Source of the DNA: Chaetorhynchus papuensis
Lineage: Eukaryota; Chordata; Aves; Passeriformes; Rhipiduridae
Direction: 5' to 3'
DNA length: 64,000 nt
Assembly: GCA_013396525.1 (NCBI GenBank)
Contig: VWYX01000841.1
Coordinates: 186,001 to 250,000 of the forward strand
The translations under genes were made by a program, and so were the position numbers. Positions within the stretch are counted from its first letter, which is position 1. Every line of letters begins with the position of its first letter. The notes beneath the pieces were generated by a model. That model worked only from the letters and a program-made list of their open reading frames with translations, did no database searches and was not told where the DNA came from. This document shows, one piece after another, positions 32,657-46,044 of the stretch.

Positions 32657-35600
32657 CTAGTTTTTTCGTAGGATTTGTAGGACATTTATAACTACCTTTT
32701 GAATTTCAGTGTGCCTGCAAGTGTCAGCTTGGAAATTTATGAAAGAAAATAAAAGAAAAACAAGCTTCTGGAGGAACGTGTTACATTTGAAATCTGGCAA
32801 GTGGCTGCTGGTGTTGCTAAGAATGACTGGTTTTAACAAAGGATTTCTAGCAAACCCCCCTTCTAGCCACCACATGCACGAGCCAAAAGGAAGAGCAGAG
32901 CTGCACTGCCTGATTTATGCTGAGCTGGTTTCTTCTCACATGTAACCATCCTGTGTTTTTCAGAAGATGTTTTAAATGATTTGGAAAACCTAATTCAAAT
33001 GTATATGAGAAAAACCTGTGAGAAGTAATAATTTTGGGGTAATGCAGAGTTATAAACCAGTCAATAGTGGCTTTTTACAAAATGCAGCCTTTCTTTACAG
33101 TGCTGAGTCAAATGAAATTACTGAAGTTTTTCAGCCAGCAGCAGACAACTTGCAATGGCTGCACAGCAGATGCTGCTGATTGTACTGGTAAGGGCTGAAG
33201 ATGTGCATTGCAGCCTCTTCAGTATACTAGGGAAAAGCAAACTAATCCCTTACTCTGTCACAGTAGTACAGCCCACTTCCCATTCCTGCTCCTACATCCA
33301 CCCCAGTATAGCTGTGGTTTTGGTCATCATTTGCTTTCTCCTCAGGGTGTAGGGAGAAGGGAGCACAGGGCTCTGCTCACTCAGCTGCCAAAGGCAGGGA
33401 TGCCATTCTGGCCCATGTCCTGCTTTTGAGAGAACAAACATGGAGGAAGCTTTCTCAGCTTTCTTCCTTTCACATGTTTTCTCACTGAAGCTTATGTTGA
33501 CTGCTGCTGCAGAAACCACATTGTAGAGGCAAAAGTGGAGAAAGACCCCAGATGTTCATGTGGGACAAACTGCATCTTTCAGGCTAGAAGGAGCCCCAAA
33601 TATCTCTGTGCTCAGAAAAACATCTCCTCACTCTTTGCTGGCCTGGCTAGCTAAGTCTGGCTTATATTTTTGTGCTTTGTTTTGTTCCTTACAACCCTTG
33701 AATGCCAGATTTGAGACTTCCCCAACTCTCCCCGTGCATTCCTGTATCCCCTGGGAACCATAGCCTGCCTCTGTTACCTGTTACCCACCTCCAACTCAGT
33801 TCCCTCCCAGGCTTCCTCCCTCACCTCTGGTGGCTCCTGAGAGATGGCAGCTTGTGCTATTGTGTGGAGGGTGGACACAGTGATTTCACCAGGGCTCATT
33901 GCAAAGATACCAAATCTTTCAAAGTGAAAATAAATTAGCCCACAACTGCTAGGCAAAACAGGCTTGATAAATGGAAGTTTTAGTCAGCAATGTTTAAAGT
34001 GAAATCAGTAAAGTGTGCATAATGATGGATGAGTCCAGAGATTTTTATTAAATACAATAGCCTAAAGAAATGTAGGGAGCTGTTATAAATGAAGTGAATG
34101 CTAGTTTAACTAAACCAGCTCTTGTTTAGAGAAAATGTTGGGATTTATTATCCTATTAGTTGCTTTTTTTCTCCCCTTTTTTGTATGGAACAGCTCTCAG
34201 GGTGTCCCGGGCAGAAAGTCAAATTCTCCATTTACCCAAGATGTTTAAAAAACATCCTCTTGAAAGTTGAAACTACTGAGTTTTCAATGGGACAACATAA
34301 ATATATTTGAACTGTTGTCAGTACAAACTAGGCATCCTGAAAAGTGTAGTACATCTCCACTGAACATAATATTATTAATGTCTTTGAAACAACTCAGCAT
34401 TTATTTTGAAATAGCAAAGAGGTTTGATTCGCTTCCAAAAGGAGCTGCAATCCAAAAGTGTCTCCTATTATAATATTTTAAATGACTGGATGTAGAGAAA
34501 GACAAACACAGCATTTCTGGAGGCTCAGCTGATTGAAAAATTAGTTGGGAAATGTCTGCTGGGAACCAGATTGCATTGTGTTACTGTTCAGATTTGATGC
34601 TCCTACCACATTCTTACATTAAAGAGGTTGGGGTTTACCAGCCCTAGAGCCAAATACCAGTCTAGCACAGAGGATGGGTTACAATGGGTGCTGTGGGAGT
34701 GCAATGCTCTGACCTGCTCTTTTGCCCCATTGTAAAGATCAGGTAGCCCAGAAATATCCCAGAGACCCTGCTGAAGTCAGCCTCTGATGCTCCTAGCCCG
34801 ACTGGACCTGCTCTCACCCTGATCAGGGTCAGTCACACTGGAGAAGGGAAGAAGAAATGATTGAAGAATGGAAATGTTCAGCTACCTCCAACATTTCAGA
34901 CGATGTTTTAGGAAACAGGATGGACAGAGGTAAGCTAATCTAGGGTAGATCATGCTCTCTGCTTTTTTCACCTTCCAGTCCTCTCTTCCCTCCCAGTCTG
35001 ATATGAAGACTTGGTATTGAAATAATCTGCTTTTATAAATTTTCCCAGTATGACCCAAAACTTTAGAGTTCATTGCTTCACAATACTGGATTCTGCTGCA
35101 CATTTTGAACAGCTGAGTGTCAGATGGTTAAAACACTCTCAGATGGTTAAAAATGGGTTTTGGTCCTGTGTCAAACTATTGCCAGTCTGCTTTCATCATA
35201 GTGAGTGCTGTGAAATATGACTTACTAATGCTATAGAAAAAGAAAGGAAAACAGTTCAAAAATTCAGAGGTAAATGACTAAATAAGGCTTGCAATGGGAG
35301 AACTGTTCTCTGTCCTTTTAGCTCTAAAGTATGTCTGGGAAAACTCCTGGCTTGAGAGTAACTTAGATGTCTTTTGAATGGACAATTCTGAGGGAAAAGT
35401 TAGCTGGCAAGAATGGAACCTATTTTTTTTATTCAGTCTTATTTCCTTAAAGACGTAAGAAGTCTCCGAAAACCACCCAACAGGAGAAAGTGAAGAGCAG
35501 CAAGATAAAAGCTCAATTTCCTCTTCTGGTGCTGCTTTTTCTTTGCCCTATGACTGATGAAGTGCTCACCCAAGGAGGTCTTATTGGTAAACCTGAGCTT

Positions 35601-37737
35601 GGGGAGAAGTTCGTGTGCCAAGAGTTGCTTGGGGACTGCTGAAGCAGGCAGGTGGAAACCCCTCAGTGACCTGGTGGACTGGGGAGCTGACAGGGCTCTG
35701 GGTCATGCCTCTCCTGCACATCTGTGCTCCCAGAGACAAACAGTGACCAGCAGGATGTGGGCATACAAGAGCTGTCAACCATTAGCACTATCTAATCAAA
35801 CACCTTATTGGTTTAAATGTAAAGCTTCTCTGCAGCAGCGATGCCTATCCTCAAAACTCTATGGATCCCACCTGAAATCTGCTCTCCAAGATTAGGTCAT
35901 ATTTAAACCGGTGGACCAGTTTAGCTAGATCCTGGCTTTCTCCCACCCCTGTATCAGTCTAAGACCTGGGTTCTCCCCCGTCTCAGGATGCAGAAATGCA
36001 ATGAGGTTCATGGGCAGAATGGAGCAGTGACACCACAGGCCAGGCTGCACTTCTGGACTCTGTCACACGGTACATTTTTCTCTCAGTCCCTCAGTTCAAG
36101 CAGACTTAGGAAACTGCTTCTTGCGTTCCCTGCAAAGCTTCCATGGCCTGTGCAGCATATCCCAATGCTTCCCTGGGAGGAAACACGACGGAGTGATGCC
36201 TGTGCCAGGAGAACTGTTGACATGGAGCTCACCAACTAGAAACTGTCTAGGTTGGATTTTGCAGCTAAGGCCATTCACTTTTCAGCAATCTCTCCTTAAA
36301 AGTGTACAGATACATAGAAGGGACTTGAGGCAGAACTCAAAGAGATTAATTGCATCCCCAAAAAAACTTTTGAAGACACATCACTCTGACTTCAGATATC
36401 CAGGAAACGAGAAGGATGGCAAGCCCAGGACTGTGCTCCAGGAGATGGCCACCTAAGACTGAAGGAGCCCTAACTTCTCCTACTTGACCCAAGAACTGTC
36501 TAAGCTCTTTAAATTGTGGTGCTGGAGAAAATACAAAGCTGGAATAAGCTGGAAATAAACAACCAGCCAACACAGTAAAAGTAGTATTTTCCTCTGTCCA
36601 GACGGGGTCACCTGTCTTTCCTTTATTCTCTTAGAATCTGGAGAGAGAGACCCCAAAATATATTGCATTAGTGACAATTCCTCCTAGAACCAGCCCTTGC
36701 TGCAGCTGCCGGCTCTGCAGGGCTGCTGTGAGCTGGCCCAGATCTGCACAGGCACCTGCAATTCCTGCTGAGTTTTCATTCCTGCCAGGCTCCAGCTGCT
36801 GTAAGGAGCAATTCCCATAATCCAGCACATCAGGACTATCAGCTCCAAGGTAAGCAGGTCAGAAGCTTGGGTTTCTGCAACACTGCTGACATATGACCAT
36901 TTTGGAGCAATAATCCTTGGCTCGAGGCCCATGGCTCAAGCTGTGCCTCATGCATCTGGCGCATGTGCTGACCACTGAGGGTGACTTGCTGCTCGAGGGT
37001 GGTGCTCACACTTGCAAGGCCTCTCAGGTGGCAGGATCCCTCTTCATTTTCCTGCCAGGCAGGAGGGGCGGTTGGCAGAAGAAACATCTTCTCCTACTCT
37101 GGTGTGACTGCCAAGGAGAGGTGCAAACCTCATGGCAGAAAATTCTGCTGTTCTTCCTCAGGGAATTAAGAGAGGAGGTGAATAAGCCAGCCTGAAAAGA
37201 GGAATATTTGTCCTGGACAGGAGACACCAGTAGAAATACAAGGCCAATAAAATTAAACACTTGCCTTGTGCACAAAGTCTAGCAGTTTTCTTCCTTTCGC
37301 ACATGGCATCTGCACAATAATAACAAAATGTAGTCCCTTTCACCCCATGCAGATTAATGGAATTTACCAGTTAACAGCTGGGGTTTTTTCTTTTTCATTG
37401 ACATTGGTATTAAAGTGTGATCTGAAATGAAAGAAGTAACCACATGTGTAAATATCTCAGCAGGTCCTAGCAGCATAGAGGACCCTGAGAACCCTACCTC
37501 CTGAAAATTGTCCTATCTCATTTAGAGATATGGACACAGATAAAGAGTGCAGCCACTGTTTTCAGCCTGGTATCCCACAAACTCAGGTGTCATCTACTTA
37601 TGGCCTGGCACAGGCAGGAGCTTACCAGGACAAAACAGGCCCCTTGGACCTGAGTGTCAGAGACATGGATGGCTCAGCTGGCAGACCTGCTCAGGGCTAG
37701 GAAGGCAGCTTGTTTCTCACATGGGTCCTCAGTCCTA
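32657..37737. other. Single-copy non-coding DNA
   Basis: No recognised gene or repeat. A 14-bp direct repeat TCAGATGGTTAAAA occurs at 35120-35133 and 35139-35152. Frames reach 115 codons with no known domain and are often opposed by frames on the other strand (for example 35557-35895 and 36121-36456). Confidence 0.4.
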
Positions 37738-37770
37738 GGGCAGTCCACCTGTCCTAGGTGGACTTTGCCC
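37738..37770. repeat. Hairpin: GGGCAGTCCACCT stem, 5-nt loop
   Basis: The arms GGGCAGTCCACCT (37738-37750) and AGGTGGACTTTGCCC (37756-37770) pair over 13 bp with a two-base bulge, around the loop GTCCT. The inner 9 bp are perfect. It lies outside any repeat I recognise. The sequence could form a cruciform or RNA hairpin. The arm is shorter than the roughly 22-25 bp of a typical microRNA precursor stem, so I do not call it a miRNA. Confidence 0.6.
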
Positions 37771-40700
37771 CAGAGCAGCTCCAAGGCAACCAAGCAACCA
37801 AGCAGATTTTATTAAGGTGAATTTTGGTTAAGTAGCAAATTCCGTCTCAAAACCAGTCAAACCCATGAACAATATGTTTTCACAGCCAGTATCTAAGCTC
37901 TTACATCAACAGGACACACAGACATTTTCATATAGGTGACAAGGGAATTTAGGAAGCAGTTCTTCCTGACACAGTCACTGTTGTAAATGGCTGCTGAGAA
38001 CAGCCTGACATTGTTGGGAATAAGACAGTGCAGAAGAACCAGCTTTAGGAAGAGAAATGAGAATCCAGCTATGCTAGACCAGTGTGCAATGTCAGGATTG
38101 ACTTCTTCTCTTTAAGAATAAATGAGAAGAATCCTTTTTCTTACTTTGGAAATACGCATTCTCAAATAATTCCCAGTCCACCTATTAGGAGCTCAACCCA
38201 TTAGTAGTCTACATGTTTCTACATTCTTCTGGCAAGCTTTAGACATCTCTGATCAAGACAGAATCTTAGTGAAAATTTGCCAAAGCTGTGTGTCTGTAAT
38301 CATATCACTTCATTGGCAGTGGGGATTAGTACATATGGCAAAGTTCAAAGATTTGGCAAAGCAAGCTCACCTTCAAAGAGAGTGTTCTGAGTTACTGGAA
38401 AATGAATTCAGTTTGACTGCTGCTAAGTGTTGAGGTTTTTTTCTTACAGTAATAAAACTGAATCCAATTAGAAGCGAAGAAATGCATTTTCAAAGACAAT
38501 GATAAACAAATGTTTATAGGATAGCTAACTCTTATAGATTAAATTACCAGGTTAAAGCAACCCAAGGCAAAATGGCTGTTAATCAGCTAAACTGGAGTCC
38601 ATGCTGCCCTGAGACTGATTCTTCTATCAAATTAATTCCTGATGTTTCCTCTGTTAAATTTGACTTTTCTGAAATTTGTATTTTTTCTGGAATTGCACAT
38701 CCATGCAGATAAAAGCGACATCTTTGCTGTATCTGAACTGCAGGTAAAATGGTTTAGAAGAACAATATCAACACTGGAAAGGTAATCTGAAAGGTAGGAA
38801 ACACTAGAATTGAAGTTGCTTCCAAATTGATGATCTGCCCCGTGTTCGTACATGTAACCTTGTGTACACTGCTGCACATACATTATTCTAAGGAATCCTT
38901 TCTTGTGCTGTGCAGCCGTGACACGGGTGGAGAGGCTGAAGTCTTGCCTGCCCACAAGCAATTCTGCATTACAGGGTGGATGCAGAATCCTCCTCCGACC
39001 ACCACCACCATCTGGAGCCTTGCCTCTGCTCCAGCAACGAGCCACAGCAGACACGCTTGCCTGTGCCTGGCACAGACCCAGTGGTGGTGCCCCAGCCTGT
39101 GGTGGGTGATGAAGAGGCTCAAGGGAGGACCAAGATGCCTCTTCTTCCTGGCAACAAATCTCTGCCTGTTACTAACCTAAACACTGAAGCTGCTGACTAA
39201 GTCACACATAGAATCAAAAGGTCTTTTGCAGGATCATTCAGGACACTTTTATCAGGGATGCCTCTCTCTATTAACTTCCAGGGGTCCTAAAATACTGAAT
39301 CATCCTGGTGTTAGATAAGGGAGAACTTGTGGGGTGCAGGGCAGTTCAGAGTCAGCAACCCAGACAAAAAAAGTCTATTCTCAGACAGGCATATCCTGCT
39401 CTGTGTGGGACATACACACTCCCATGTGGAGTAAAGCAGAGGTGCGGAGTCTCCTCTGCCAGAATTACAGCACCCAACAGAAATCTGGGACCAAGGACTG
39501 GTGGGTGTGCTTCAGTGGTCATGCAGTCAGCTTCTTCAAGCTCATAGCATCCACAAACCCAAAGTGGTCACAAGTTCTCTACTACAGAGACCATCAGTAA
39601 CTTTTACATTTATTTCTTTGAAGCAGGCAATGTCTCTGCTTGATTCAGCAGTTGTTTTTCCCGTTCTTGTTGGCTAGATTCCTTTCTTTAGCTTTCAAGG
39701 AGGGTCTTTCTGCCTTTTCTTGTCCTCTTGTGTCTTGAATAACTACAGGTCAAAAAAAAATTAGTAATTATTTTGGAAGTGGGATGAAAGTATGGGTTAC
39801 TTACACTAATAGTTGATCATGTTTACTGCAAGATACTTGGTCTACAGTGCCACTGATCCCACTTTATTTTAGTGCTGTCACTGTTAGCCATCTATTCTAA
39901 GAAGGTAATCTAAGCATTTCCTACTTGCCCACAGTAATACCAGCTATTTAGTAGCTAGGAGATCTTTCCAAAACAGCGATTACACAATTCAAACACTAAC
40001 AATTTCTGAATCAAAACAAAGAATGATTGCAGGGTTCTTTTGCATGAATTGAATATACATTGTACACTGTGGTTTAGAAACAGCTGTTGGCTGAGTTGTA
40101 TACAGTAAAGATACACAGAACACATGGCACTGTCATTTGCATAGAGTATGTCACTGCCATATTAAAAGTGGAGAAAGATCACAAAAACCCTGAAAAGACA
40201 GCAGAACATAAGATGGCAAATGTGTAAGTCATGGAGAGCACTGTGGTAACAGTAAACATTGACAAAACGGACAAATTTAGAAAGGACGCTTGCAGTAAGT
40301 TTTCAGTAAACTATCAAAGAGCTGGTAGCTGTGCTCACACTAGGGAATTGTTAAAATGGCCTGGAAGGGAGATAGATAACCTTTGTATATTCTTTTTCCA
40401 CTATGGTGCATGAAGAAAGTTCAAACAGCAGTTCAGGTTCCTTCCCGTTCCCCTCATCCTTACATACACATCCGGCCTGATAATAAGCCTATTTTAGCTA
40501 TCACCACAACCTTCTTGTTTGCAGGAGCCATGTACCAAAATCCCTACACGCTAGAGAGTCCCAAAAGATCTAGCACATGCCTCAGAGGTCTTAGGGAATG
40601 TTGAAATCCAGGAATGATTCATGAGTAAGAGATGAGAACCAACCTCCCATTTTTGTGTTTCTAGGTGAAGCTGGGCTCGATGCACCTCCTCATCCCAGGG

Positions 40701-40927
40701 AGCCTTTGCACAGCTGGCTGGAGCAGCTCCTACTGACTCACCTCCTCCAGTAACCAGGGATCTGTGTCCCCATGTCTTCGATATCATCACGGTCCCGCTG
40801 ATGGCCACAGGGTTTGTCCTCAGCTGGAAGTGTAGAGCTGAACTCAGGAACCACATACTCATGGGTAGACAGCGTTGGAACCTTGTCAAGGCATATAACT
40901 CAAATAGTTATGAAACTGGTCTGATTT
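37771..40927. other. Single-copy non-coding DNA
   Basis: No recognised gene or convincing repeat. Frames at 38632-39200 overlap on both strands (longest is 140 codons, minus) without known domains. Confidence 0.4.
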
Positions 40928-40946
40928 AAAAAAAAAAAAAAAAAAA
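40928..40946 (+). repeat. Poly(A) run of 19
   Basis: Uninterrupted A19 followed by GAAAAGTTTATTTTTC. No poly(A) signal or recognisable retrocopy lies immediately upstream, so it is simple sequence rather than demonstrable retroposition. Confidence 0.85.
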
Positions 40947-43091
40947 GAAAAGTTTATTTTTCTTGGTTTTCTGGTGTGCAGGCTGCCATGATTCACTTTT
41001 AAAGCTCTTTTTCTGCCATATTGATGCTATGTTTTTCCTCTAAGCAAAGTCTGAGATTCTTCTACCACCCCTGATTTCAGAGCTTAGGCATTTGTGAAAA
41101 ATACCGCCTTCTCTGAAGTCATGAGGGCTTTCAGTATTTCTGTACAGAGTATTGCATTTTCAGGAGCTGGGGTGAGAGTGCACAGCTCCATATCTGGTCA
41201 CCAAAAGCCATTTGTAAAACTTTGCCATACATGGTAGCTCCCATTGAATTCCTGCTATGGCTACTTTTACAAAGTCACTTCTTCTTGAATTACCTGTGTA
41301 CATTATCCTGAAGCAGATTGTCCATCTGACTTCCTTTCAATAAAGAGGAAAGCATGGTTCTTTTTGGTTGCTTCCTGTCCCTCTGGAGATAGTAAGAGAA
41401 TTCCTGAGAGCAACGAAGTTGTGTTCAGCCAGTTCTCTCTTCTCCCACTTTCCCTGAGCACAAGCCTGCCTGCAACTTCAACTTGATTGATACCAGTGGG
41501 ACTTCAGTGTCCACTGACCACAACCACAGCTCCAGCTCCAGAAACGGGACCTGAAGTGGCTTGTGGGTGAATCCATGAAAGCATCTTGATTAAACCACCT
41601 CAGTTTAGTAAAACCATAATATGACAAAGATTTGTGATTTTCTGAATTTGCTGGAAAAATCAAAGGCCAACACTTGGCGCTTGGGCTTATAAAACAGTTG
41701 TCCATGAGAGTGACTAATCTTCCATCAATGCCTGCAGGGAACACTTTCACTGAGCATACACAACCTGTGGCGGTTATATGTTAAAACAGAATCACTACAG
41801 ATGATAACGGGGTAAACACAATATGGTTTAGGCAGTTTATAATGGTAGACAATGCATTTAAAAGAGAAGGTTGAAACTGCTTAAGATTATGTCTGTAGAG
41901 ATCAGGTGTTGCGGGACAGGGTTAGTCGTCCACCAGATCACTTACTCACTAACATCTTCAATTAAGGCACAGTGATTTTCAGCATATATTTTGTCAAAAC
42001 TAAAAAAGTCTACAGCACTGTTAATATTAAGTCTAATGATCAGTCTGTTAAGTCAAATACTTTAACTGGCAGTGTTGATGGATCAGGGGATCAGATGTTT
42101 AAAGATCCTATCAATTTGTGTAGGATCAACTAATACTGCTACTGATTTCTTTCTGTGACAGGATGGTTTGTACCCTTGACTCACAGCACGAAATGCAGCC
42201 CCTCTTACACGTCTAGGCTCTGTGTACAGCTGGCTGCTGCAAAGCATGATCCAGGATCACTGCTTAGGGAACAGCTTTAAAATTGACTCTCTCAGCAAAT
42301 AGCTGCCAGGAGTTGGCCAGGATGAAAAGTGAAGGGTAGATGTGTGTTACAGATCTGGCCCCATTCATGTGGCTGTAAGGAGTCAGCTGCCATCCTGAGT
42401 CTCCCATGGGAAGGTGTTATAACCTCAGTTTTGAAGCTGGCAGGGATCCCCTTCTCCTGCCAATGCCTGGGGAGGTGGGCCGTGCCATGCCAATACCAAG
42501 GCATGCAACCCGTGTTTTGTTTCACATAAACAGTCCTTTGCGTGATTTATAACATGGTTTTTCCCCATATTTTGCAGAAAATTCTCTAAGCAATTATAGC
42601 ACTGGCAGAGTCACACTTCGCACTCCATTGTGTTCCCGTTGGATCTGAGGACCCAGTTCTGAAGCTCAGGCATGCATGTCCCTCTCCAGCTCCCAAAACT
42701 CTTACACATACCTTGATCTTGTTCACTGTGGCTCTCCACAGCCCAAGTAGGTTTCCTGTTCATGAGACAAGTGTCTCACATAGTTGCTGCTCCTTATGCA
42801 CTGCTTGAGGTGGGAGTCCTCCCTTCTGAGCAGTTTGTCCCAGTCAACGAGCATTAGGAGATGGTCAAGAGATTTGAACCATCCCAAATACCTGGAGGTA
42901 GTATTTACATAAGATTTTCTTGACCTTGGCAAATGGGAGCAGTCCTGGACACTCATAGGAATGGATATTTTGGCACCTAGAAATCCTGGTTTATTCCAAG
43001 TAGGGCATGTATGAACTTCAGGCATCTCTGGGGCTGTGCAGTAGGTGAGCAATTTTGGCTCGTCATCCTACTGAAATATAGTTACACATAT
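40947..43091. other. Single-copy non-coding DNA
   Basis: No gene or repeat was recognised up to the CR1 at 43092. The longest frame is 109 codons (42723-43052, minus), unrecognised. Confidence 0.4.
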
Positions 43092-43926
43092 ATAGAATCA
43101 TAGAATGGTGGGCAGGAACATCATTAACTAAATCTGGTTGTTCAAAGCTCCATCTAGCTTGTCCTTGAATTCTTTCAAAGATGGGACATTCACAATTTCT
43201 CTGAGTAACCTGTTCCAGTGTCTCACCACCCCCATCGCAAAAGAAAGTCTTCATTATATATCCAATCTAAATCTACCCTCTTCCAGTTTCAAACAATTGT
43301 CCCTTGTCTATTCCCACAGAACCTGCTAAAAAGTTTGTCCCCTTCAAGTACTGAAAGGCTGCAATATGGTCTCCTTGGAGCCTTGCCTTCTCCAGGCTGA
43401 ACAACTCCAGCTCTCCCACTCTTTCTTCATAGGAGAGATGTTTCATCCCTCTGATCATTTTTATGGTCCATGTGCTGGGGACCCCAGAGGTGGAGGCAGG
43501 GCTCCAGGTGGGGCCTCACCAGAGCAGAATAGAGGGGCAGAATCACCCCCTTGACTTGCTGGCCTCACTTTTTGTGATGCAACCCAGGATACATCGTGGT
43601 TTGTTCCAGCCCAGGTGCAGTACCTTGCACTTGGCCTTGCTGAACTTCATGAGGTTTATATGGACTCATTTCTCAGGGTTGGCCAGGTCCCTCTGGTTGG
43701 CATCCCTTCCCTCAAGTGTATCAGCTGCACCTCTCAGCCTCCTGTCATCTGCAAGCTTGATGTGGGCAAGCTCAATCCCACTGTCTAGGTCAATTAACAT
43801 TTATAGTATTGGTCCCAGTACGAACCCTCGAGTGGCACCACTTGTAACTGACCTCCATCTGGACATTGAGCCACTGAGTGTAACTCTCTGGAAGAGGGCA
43901 TCCATCAAACCTGTACCTCTACAATT
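43092..43926 (-). mobile_element. CR1 LINE, 5'-truncated, minus strand
   Basis: On the plus strand it opens with the reversed octamer region ATAGAATCATAGAATGGTGG. It then passes CCTGTTCCAGTGTCTCACCA, CTTCTCCAGGCTGAACAACT, GGCAGGGCTCCAGGTGGGGC, TTGCTGAACTTCATGAGGTT, ATCAGCTGCACC and CTGTCATCTGCAAGCTTG, and ends near 43926 within the RT domain. It differs in detail from the 21.2 kb copy, so it likely belongs to another CR1 subfamily. About 835 bp is retained. Confidence 0.93.
43273..43926 (-). pseudogene. CR1 ORF2 remnant: RT tail and C-terminal region
   Basis: Fragments in different frames. The frame 44040-43801 ends with GATRGFVLGPIL, the counterpart of GVPQGSVLGPVL. Near 43758-43735 the minus strand encodes KLADD, so the active-site ADD is retained here, unlike in the other two RT-bearing copies. 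43458-43273 carries HLSYEERVGELELFSLEKAR, a CR1 C-terminal signature. Frameshifts make it non-functional. Confidence 0.85.
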
Positions 43927-46044
43927 CAGAGGCAAATATACACTGTCCTTTCTTGCATGAGGCCTCAAAATTCTAGGAAAAAATATCTTGTTGGGATAAA
44001 GGCAGTTACAGCAAGGACTACTACCCCCAAAATGTCTCAACTGAGTTTGTATTATGTGTTCTTTCTGTTATTATGAAATCAGAAATAGCCATATTTTCAA
44101 AATCTGAATCTCTTTCTGGGAAAATTTATAGGCATGCTATCTTGCCTATTCTTCTTACCACTGTTGCCTTCCTTATATAAATTTTCAATAACAACAATTT
44201 TATTTCAATGAACTAACAGACCAAGGGAGGATATCTGAGTTCAGTCCTCTGTCTGTCTTTAGTCTGTTTCTCTTTTCTCTGCACAGATTCCTTAGGGTTT
44301 GGCAAAAAAATAGCGCTGAAATTTACTTTGACTCATATGTTTCTTTTGGTCTAGTTTTCTTTTACAAAAGAAAAAAAAGTCTGCTAAATATTTAGGAATT
44401 TTCCCTCTTTCCACAAGAAACCTAAGCAACTAGGGGCCCAGTCCCACAAGATTTCTTGAGTGTCTTCCTTACTTGGACATGGTTCCCTGGAGACAAGGGG
44501 GAACTTGCGTGAGAGAGGACTGTAAACCGAACCCTGAGAATGGAAATGCAATTTTTAAACAAGCAAAACCAAGGCATCAATGTGGTTGACATTGCTTCCC
44601 ACTTTGGATTATATATTGTATATAATCCAATTTAGACCAGTCAAGGAGGGCAAAGACTTTCATGAGCCAAAACCCAAGGAAGGAGAGAGCCTAAATCCTG
44701 TGAGATTTTGTTTGTATTTCAGAAACTAACCAGAGAGGAAATGCATTTTAAAAACCCAAATTCCATTACTTAGAGTTGACCTGTGATTCTTGCAGTCTCC
44801 TTACACTCAATCTACATGCTCCCTCTGGCTTGCACGCTACCATCTCTGAAGTTCCTGCTGCTAATCACTACAATATGGATTCTCTAGCCTCAATGTTAAC
44901 ATTAAATGTAGTGGCTTTCAGCTGTAGCCCTCAAAGCATTAAGAAAATAAACCCCACACTAAAAGTCATTTTCAACTTCATGTCATCAGGGACCACAGGG
45001 ACCACCAGCAACTGTCTTGTACTAGGTTTTGATCTATTGCTTTTGCCTTTCCCCCTCTGGTGTATTTTTACAGGGTTTGCAGCTACAGAAATGCCAGAAC
45101 AGCAAGTCAATCTCCCACGGGTTGGCACACAGACTTCTTCAGTGCCCTGCTCCCCATTTGTAGTTCAGAATTGGTTCTGAGCATTGCCATGAGTCTGTAC
45201 GTGGCTGGCTGTTAGACAGATACTATGGATACGTAAAGCCATGGAAACTCGAGCACAAGGAAGACCAAGAGAACTTCACAGGGTGTCTTCTTCTGCTTCA
45301 AAGGAGGTAAGACTCTAGTTTTCAGACTTTTATTCTAGTGAAACTATGTCCATCCAGTGCAAAGTGCTCTTCATCATTTGTGAAGTTGCAATTTACCACT
45401 TTCCCTTCCCCATCATCCTTGTGACACTGAAGATTTTCAGCAAATCTATAAGAATCTCTGAGCAGTCGTAGTGATGGAGCTAAGGTGGAGGCAGAGGAGT
45501 GCCTGATCTCTGGCTTCATAAGACGCTGAAACTGTACATCATGATGTGAGTGAAGACAGGAAGAGGCATTTTTTGTGTAGCTTGTGCTGGTACCTGATCT
45601 GTTTGGCAGCTTAACAGGGAAAGGGATGCCTCGGCTCACCTGAATGCTGAGGGTTTGATCACTGTCTCAATGGATGTTAGAGGCAGTGCTGAACAGAAAT
45701 ATGATACCGTATTTTCACAGGCATAGTTTGCAGTCTACCTGTCAGAAACAATTACTTCAGCAGCAGTACATGCTGTCCTGCAACACAAGTAACATAAGAA
45801 CAAGTCTGTGAAGTGGAGTGGAGTCTTTCCCACTACATGGAGTGGGCTTTTCCTTCTCGGATGAGGGCAGAAGACACTCTTTCCCTTTGTGCAGGTTATC
45901 AGATAAACCAGTCATCTGAACACTTTGCTACGCTTTCTTGGGATTCTTATTTAATATAACAAGAGCTGAGAAGCAGGTTGAGTACCTGAAATGTAGCTAT
46001 TTCTGATCTCCGGTATATTTTAAGAACGCTTCTCCTTTCCTTTC
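43927..46044. other. Single-copy non-coding DNA
   Basis: No recognised gene. It contains the palindrome at 44604-44630 and frames of 134 codons (44776-45180, plus) and 105 codons (45322-45639, minus) with no known domain or splice support. Confidence 0.4.
44604..44630. repeat. Perfect palindrome, 12-bp arms
   Basis: TTGGATTATATA (44604-44615) and TATATAATCCAA (44619-44630) are exact reverse complements separated by TTG. It is the most perfect inverted repeat I found. It is not inside a recognised repeat. It may be the remains of a small inverted-repeat transposon, a cruciform-forming site, or a dyad protein-binding site; none is shown. Confidence 0.9.

Noticed and set aside
39206..39300. CATAGAATCA start of a possible CR1 tail
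   Set aside because: Only about ten bases match. The following sequence does not keep CR1 3' UTR order.
40928..40946. A19 as the tail of a processed pseudogene
   Set aside because: No AATAAA or recognisable mRNA-like sequence upstream, and no target duplication could be paired.
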